Assembly: GCF_022581195.2 (NCBI RefSeq)
Contig: NC_061458.1
Location: 5,518,001 to 5,582,000, forward strand
DNA length: 64,000 nucleotides
Source of the DNA: Helicoverpa zea
Lineage: Eukaryota > Arthropoda > Insecta > Lepidoptera > Noctuidae
Direction of reading: 5' to 3'
How positions within the stretch are numbered: position 1 is the first letter of the stretch; every line of letters begins with the position of its first letter. The notes under the pieces were generated by a model. It had not been told where the DNA came from and made no database searches. It saw only the letters and a program-made list of their open reading frames with translations. This document shows, piece by piece, positions 59,711 to 64,000 of this stretch. Both the position numbers and the translations under genes were made by a program.

Positions 59711-60738
59711 CCTCCTATAATGAAAGCACGTCAGCTGCTTTCGGTGTGTAGTTTTCCGGGCTATAGTGTACTCGAATTCAAGTAGGTATACATATCACCC
59801 TAGGACTTACCTATGTACGTCATATGGTGTTTTAATATTTTATAGAATTTTACTGACAAGTCTCTATTTTAGAGCAACCCATACGCTGAAAATGCAGCGA
59901 AATGATATGCTAGGAATTAGGAGCATATATTTAAGTAAACTGTAGTATGTAATCTAAGGCTGTAGTTCGTGGTATCGCAAATACGGACAAGGGATGTAAA
60001 TTATTAAGCGTAGAGCGCTTGTTTTCGATTTCTATGCCGGGGATCGTAGGTTTGATAACTGGTCAACCTAAACACAAAATATTATGAATTATTTTAACAT
60101 AACAATACATAAACTTAATTTGGATTGTGATTTTATTCTTTGACCAGTATTCCTACTTAACTAAGAGATGGCATGTAGTATTGTAACTGCCTATCACCAT
60201 AATAGCAAATATCGATATCGCTTTAGTCATTTTACCGTGAAAAACAAGCAACAAAGTTACTTACATTCTCATAGATTAGAGTAAGGATATACGCCTAGAT
60301 TTGTGATCGGTTTTTATTGGCAAACCCATTAAGACTGCCGGATCCGGCAATCGAATTCTATCATGGTCAGTGGCCAGTGCCAACACATGTGACTTGTAAA
60401 TCAACGAAACATTTTTTTGAAGGTACCTACGCTTCAGTTACCCGGATCTATACAGTAGTTATCCGTCTTATTGTTAACGATATACCTAAGTACACCGTTT
60501 TGGGTTTGAAACCTTTGAGGCGCTTGAGGTATTGTCGAATTGCAAGCATGAATTTTAATTTCAAGTTCAGTACCTTGCCTTCGTCTGTAGACTGTATAAA
60601 TCTTCTTGCTGTACCTACCTGCTGTTTCCGAAATATGTATTTTATGTAACTACGTGGGAGTCGACTGATTCTCTTTTCAATGTCAACGAGCATCGAGGAA
60701 GATATAATAAAAGTATGTCAATAGTCATTCGACCCTAA
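59711..60738. other. Upstream flank of the carbonic anhydrase gene
   Basis: AT-rich sequence. Both strands are open for ~200 bases near 60,448-60,649 (minus frame MLVDIEKRISRLPRSYIKYI and onward; plus frame from a TTG at 60,317). The composition is plausible for an old retroelement, but nothing recognisable is present and I do not call a gene. Confidence 0.4.
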
Positions 60739-61127
60739 GGGTGCGTCCACATCTGGCGAATGTGCCGCGAATGTGCAGCTCGCGAGCCGTTTGCGACCTG
60801 CCCGCGAGCTGCGCGCGTGCATTTTTGTTCGTGCGCCGCTTCTGCGCCGCCCGCGCGCGACCTAAGCGCCGCGATCAGCGCGCAGGCGGCGCGCGACGTC
60901 TGACATCTTCGATAGTACTGCTGAGCCAGTATACGGAACTGTAAGGGCGAGAACTGAGTGCGCGCAGATCGCGCGCCGCTCGCGCGCTCTATACGAGCCT
61001 TGCATGAGTTGCGCTAAAGAGGCACACCAAACTATTGCAGTGACTGCACGCGCGCAGCTCGCAGACGGCTCGCAATCGGCTCGCGTGCTGCGCATTCGCG
61101 GCACATTCGCCAGATGTGGACGCACCC
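60739..61127. mobile_element. 389-bp GC-rich Harbinger-like MITE
   Basis: Terminal inverted repeats begin GGGTGCGTCCACATCTGGCG and continue AATGTGCCGCGAATG without mismatch, then pair with some differences to about 85 bases. TAA lies at both borders (60,736-60,738 and 61,128-61,130), the PIF/Harbinger duplication. The interior is strikingly GC-rich (GCGCGC words). The open frames on both strands here, sharing the peptide RPHLANVPRM, are translations of the two arms and not genes. Confidence 0.87.
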
Positions 61128-61130
61128 TAA

Positions 61131-64000
61131 AAGGCATGCGTGCAGTGCCTGAACTGAATTACTTGTGTCAAGCTTTATCAATTGGCTAAAATCAAATTAC
61201 ATCAAACAACGCCGGGTTTAAGGCAAAGGTAGGTTAGGCAAGTGACGGACACTTTAAATAAATCCTTAGTGGCGATTGGGGTGTTGCCATTTTTCATGTC
61301 TCAAGTTAATAATAGATTTGAGTCTAGATAACTGATATTTTGTGCGAGTAGCTAATACTTACGCAAAAAATCAAATTGATGATAGGTTCGTTGGTAGGGT
61401 TTAAAAGAGAAAAAAAAAGATAAATTGGACTTCACACATTTATTGTATTTTTGTCTAATAAAAATACTATATCATATAACTATCATAAAGAGAATATCTA
61501 CAGCAATTGACAGTCTTGCTGGTTGTACACACTTGCCAGAGCACAACATAAAACTCCTGTAATGCATTTAGTGCACTTGGCAGGACATCATTATCTTCTC
61601 TAACAACGTTATTTTATACCTTAATTTACAGCCCTATCGCATCTATTTAAAGTTTCGAAGAATAAAAACTGCACATTTTGTCAAAATAACACCATTGAAT
61701 GGATATATTCACATATTGCACTATTGAATGATGAAGAAAAATAGAACATTGATTAGGGTGCAGAAACATTACGATAGTAGTAGGTAGTATTTATATCCCA
61801 CGAAGATTGGGATAATTGCATGGTTTTATCAGAGCTGTGGGCTTTTATATGCCTGCCGTCTGAAATATTTGTAGGATTGTTATGTCACACATATTATCTT
61901 AAAAAGGAATCACTTTATTTTAAAGTTTCAAGATCATATTACAACGAATGCAGTGATTTAAACCACAACTGGCGAGAACACATCGTTTTACTCCTCATAA
62001 AAAGCTTATTATTGTTTTCAAACATCATAAAAGGTTTTAAAATTTAGTAATGATCTTGCGTCATTTGAAAAGATCGTGAATAAAATATATGTCTATATTG
62101 TACACAAGACCGTAACTTCTTATATCGGTCCGCACATATAATTTACAATTTTTTCATGACATTAAGTACTTAACTGATTTAGGCACAATTATGTTCACTT
62201 CGAATCGTTTCTCATCTAAAGTAAAATTCTAAAATTTAAATTCATTAAGCTCTACAACACATACATGACATCGTGTTTACAATATTAGTATATTTATCTT
62301 ACGCTTTACTTCCAGATAATCTATCAGATACATTTCAGTTGTTTTATTCCTCACAAACTTCAACTTAAGTATAATGGAACACTTTCAAAGATAAACTCGA
62401 CACGAAATTATTATTACAATATAAGATAATTAGTATTATTTTACATTTTAATCATTTGTAACATGAAATGAGCCAGTTCCACGCGACTAACAAATGAATA
62501 TAGACCGCCTGTCGCCGTTGCATGCACTTCGAAAATCATTTGTGGACTACTTAACCTAATATGTTATTATGTACACAATGTACTCTAATAATTGGCTAAA
62601 TGATAATAAACTCATTTGTAACATTCACCTTTAATAGAAAATTAACATTTAAATAAATTATAAAAGAAAATAGTCCAATAAATATGTACCGAGTTTCCAA
62701 GAATGTTTAAGCGTTACCTTATAGTTCGTTATTAGATCGTTGAAATATCATAGCCATTGAATATAACACACAATGTACACGATTGCACCGCCGCTAGAGC
62801 CGGCAGCGTCTGCCGAGGCGCTAAGTCCAGTCTCAGCGTGAGACAAACTCAGATTTCGGTTCTCTCATTAAAAATAATCTGTGTACTTCTTTTTATTCTA
62901 TATCTTGCCTTACAACTCTAAGAATGTGAAACAATCTACAGTCCTACACACAGCATACATAGTATGTACAAATTGTAACTATATACAGATTAACATGGCA
63001 AAGAGGTCAAACGAGAGTAGCGTCGTACGTTGAACACACATTAGCGGTTTATCTATTCCCGTTTATATGTTACACTTTAGTGTATGAACCCAGAAAATAT
63101 TATTGAAAACAAAAAACCCTGCACGCAAAATCTTTACTCATGAACCGAGGGGGTAGAACAATTTGAACAATGTCAGTGAGTTATAATAAATATTCTTTCT
63201 TCACAAGGTGATCTGTTTTATGTGGAAATATTCTGCTGTGAGTGTGGTGAAATATTGGGTTTCCAAAATTAAAAAAGGGACTGTTCTATGGAACACTTGC
63301 TTATCAAGTTAGTCACAAAACTGCAACTATTCAACTTGTTTTCGACCTTTTCAGTTAGAGTTAAGATTTTTCATACAGGCGGATTTTTTATTTCAAATAA
63401 TATTTTGATTGCAATATTTTTAGTTTACTTGGTGAAGGTATTTAATGATTAATAATTTATTCACTCTATTTTAGGCGTTTATTTAAAAATAAAATTTAAT
63501 TTTAGTTTATTTTTCTATTTTGATAATCATATACCATTTTGGGTAATGATTATATAATTGTTGCAGAAAACAAAGGAAAATGTTTTACTTCAATCTGCAA
63601 TTACTTAGATGCCATGTTGTTTTTGAACGTCATGTCTAAAGAATACTTGAGGAATCGAAACAATTCCGTCGATACCCTGCCTGTCGTAATGCATTCTGCC
63701 GTTTCGTAGATATGAGGTAATAAAAAATGTTACATACATACAAGAAACGCGCAAAAATATAACCCTTCTTGGCAGTCGGGTAAAAACACTTGTAGCGTGG
63801 CTGTCAAGCATCTTAAGAGCTTTATTTTCTAATGCATGTTCGCTACTGTGGCAGACAATGGTAACTAACATTTCTTATTGTCCAAATAGGTGTTTCACCT
63901 AAGTAATAATATGTTCTCTACAATTATTATCTCAAAAGCATCTCGTGATTGAATATTTTACAATCTGTCTTGTTCAAAGTAATATATTGTATAGTGTAAT
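61131..64000. other. Right-hand non-coding region, no gene established
   Basis: AT-rich sequence with scattered poly(A)-like hexamers and no recognised exon. A small GC-rich patch at 62,765-62,870 is open on both strands and contains ATGTACACGATTGCACCGCC; it could be a first exon or chance. The minus frame at 63,605-63,871 has no family resemblance. Confidence 0.5.

Noticed and set aside
60317..60693. Open frames on both strands next to the GC-rich MITE
   Set aside because: The plus frame needs a non-ATG start and neither peptide resembles a family I know; kept only as a note in the flank entry.
60741..61189. GC-rich frames on both strands sharing RPHLANVPRM
   Set aside because: Products of the inverted arms of the Harbinger-like MITE, not genes.
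1..64000. tRNA, rRNA, CRISPR array, operon-like or horizontally acquired bacterial gene
   Set aside because: No tRNA box pairs, regular spacer arrays, ribosome-binding sites or intronless bacterial-type genes were seen; the splice sites and repeats are those of an insect nuclear genome.

Overview
The window is nuclear DNA of an insect, almost certainly a moth or butterfly. It is AT-rich and sparsely genic, with long introns and GT-AG splice sites. Short TAGGTA/TACCTA strings are scattered throughout, as is usual in lepidopteran non-coding DNA, and several interspersed repeats are of types I recognise from Lepidoptera. I cannot name the species. No tRNA, rRNA, CRISPR array or bacterial-style operon was found. 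Layout: (1) 1-5.8 kb is AT-rich and mostly featureless, with one GC-richer minus-strand open frame at 3238-3482 that looks like a terminal exon with a nearby poly(A) signal. (2) 5.8-24.4 kb holds a plus-strand gene for a secreted Gln/Asn/Thr-rich protein. Its main exon is 22215-23921, and I infer a tiny first coding exon (Met-Arg-Pro) at 5977-5985. The ~16 kb intron between them would carry a 5'-truncated but otherwise open non-LTR retrotransposon (about 5.99-9.29 kb) and a TIR element near 18.6-19.0 kb. (3) 26.4-28.3 kb is a compact three-exon plus-strand gene, the orthologue of the spliceosomal protein CCDC12 (fission yeast Cwf18). (4) 29.0-59.7 kb is a minus-strand gene for a secreted, probably GPI-anchored alpha-carbonic anhydrase. 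Its seven coding exons join into an exact 328-codon frame and keep every catalytic residue. Its first intron is about 21.9 kb and it has a plausible TATA-type promoter near 59.7 kb. (5) 59.7-64 kb is upstream DNA with a GC-rich Harbinger-like MITE and no convincing gene. The carbonic anhydrase introns are a repeat collection: a near-perfect 232-bp palindrome, a 1.27-kb TIR element packed with GGCCGAC motifs, a ~0.93-kb DNA transposon that still carries a putative transposase terminal exon plus a nearly identical 0.23-kb miniature copy 11 kb away, a TAA-flanked MITE, an RTE-type LINE tail, an ACCAAA-rich inverted element around a GC island, and a 170-bp-arm inverted repeat with only a few differences between arms. 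Several would be transcribed inside the carbonic anhydrase pre-mRNA and could form long hairpins. The three recognised genes have no obvious joint pathway. CCDC12 and carbonic anhydrase are convergent, with facing 3' ends about 0.8 kb apart. All exon structures come from reading splice sites and family similarity by eye; no alignment or transcript data were available.
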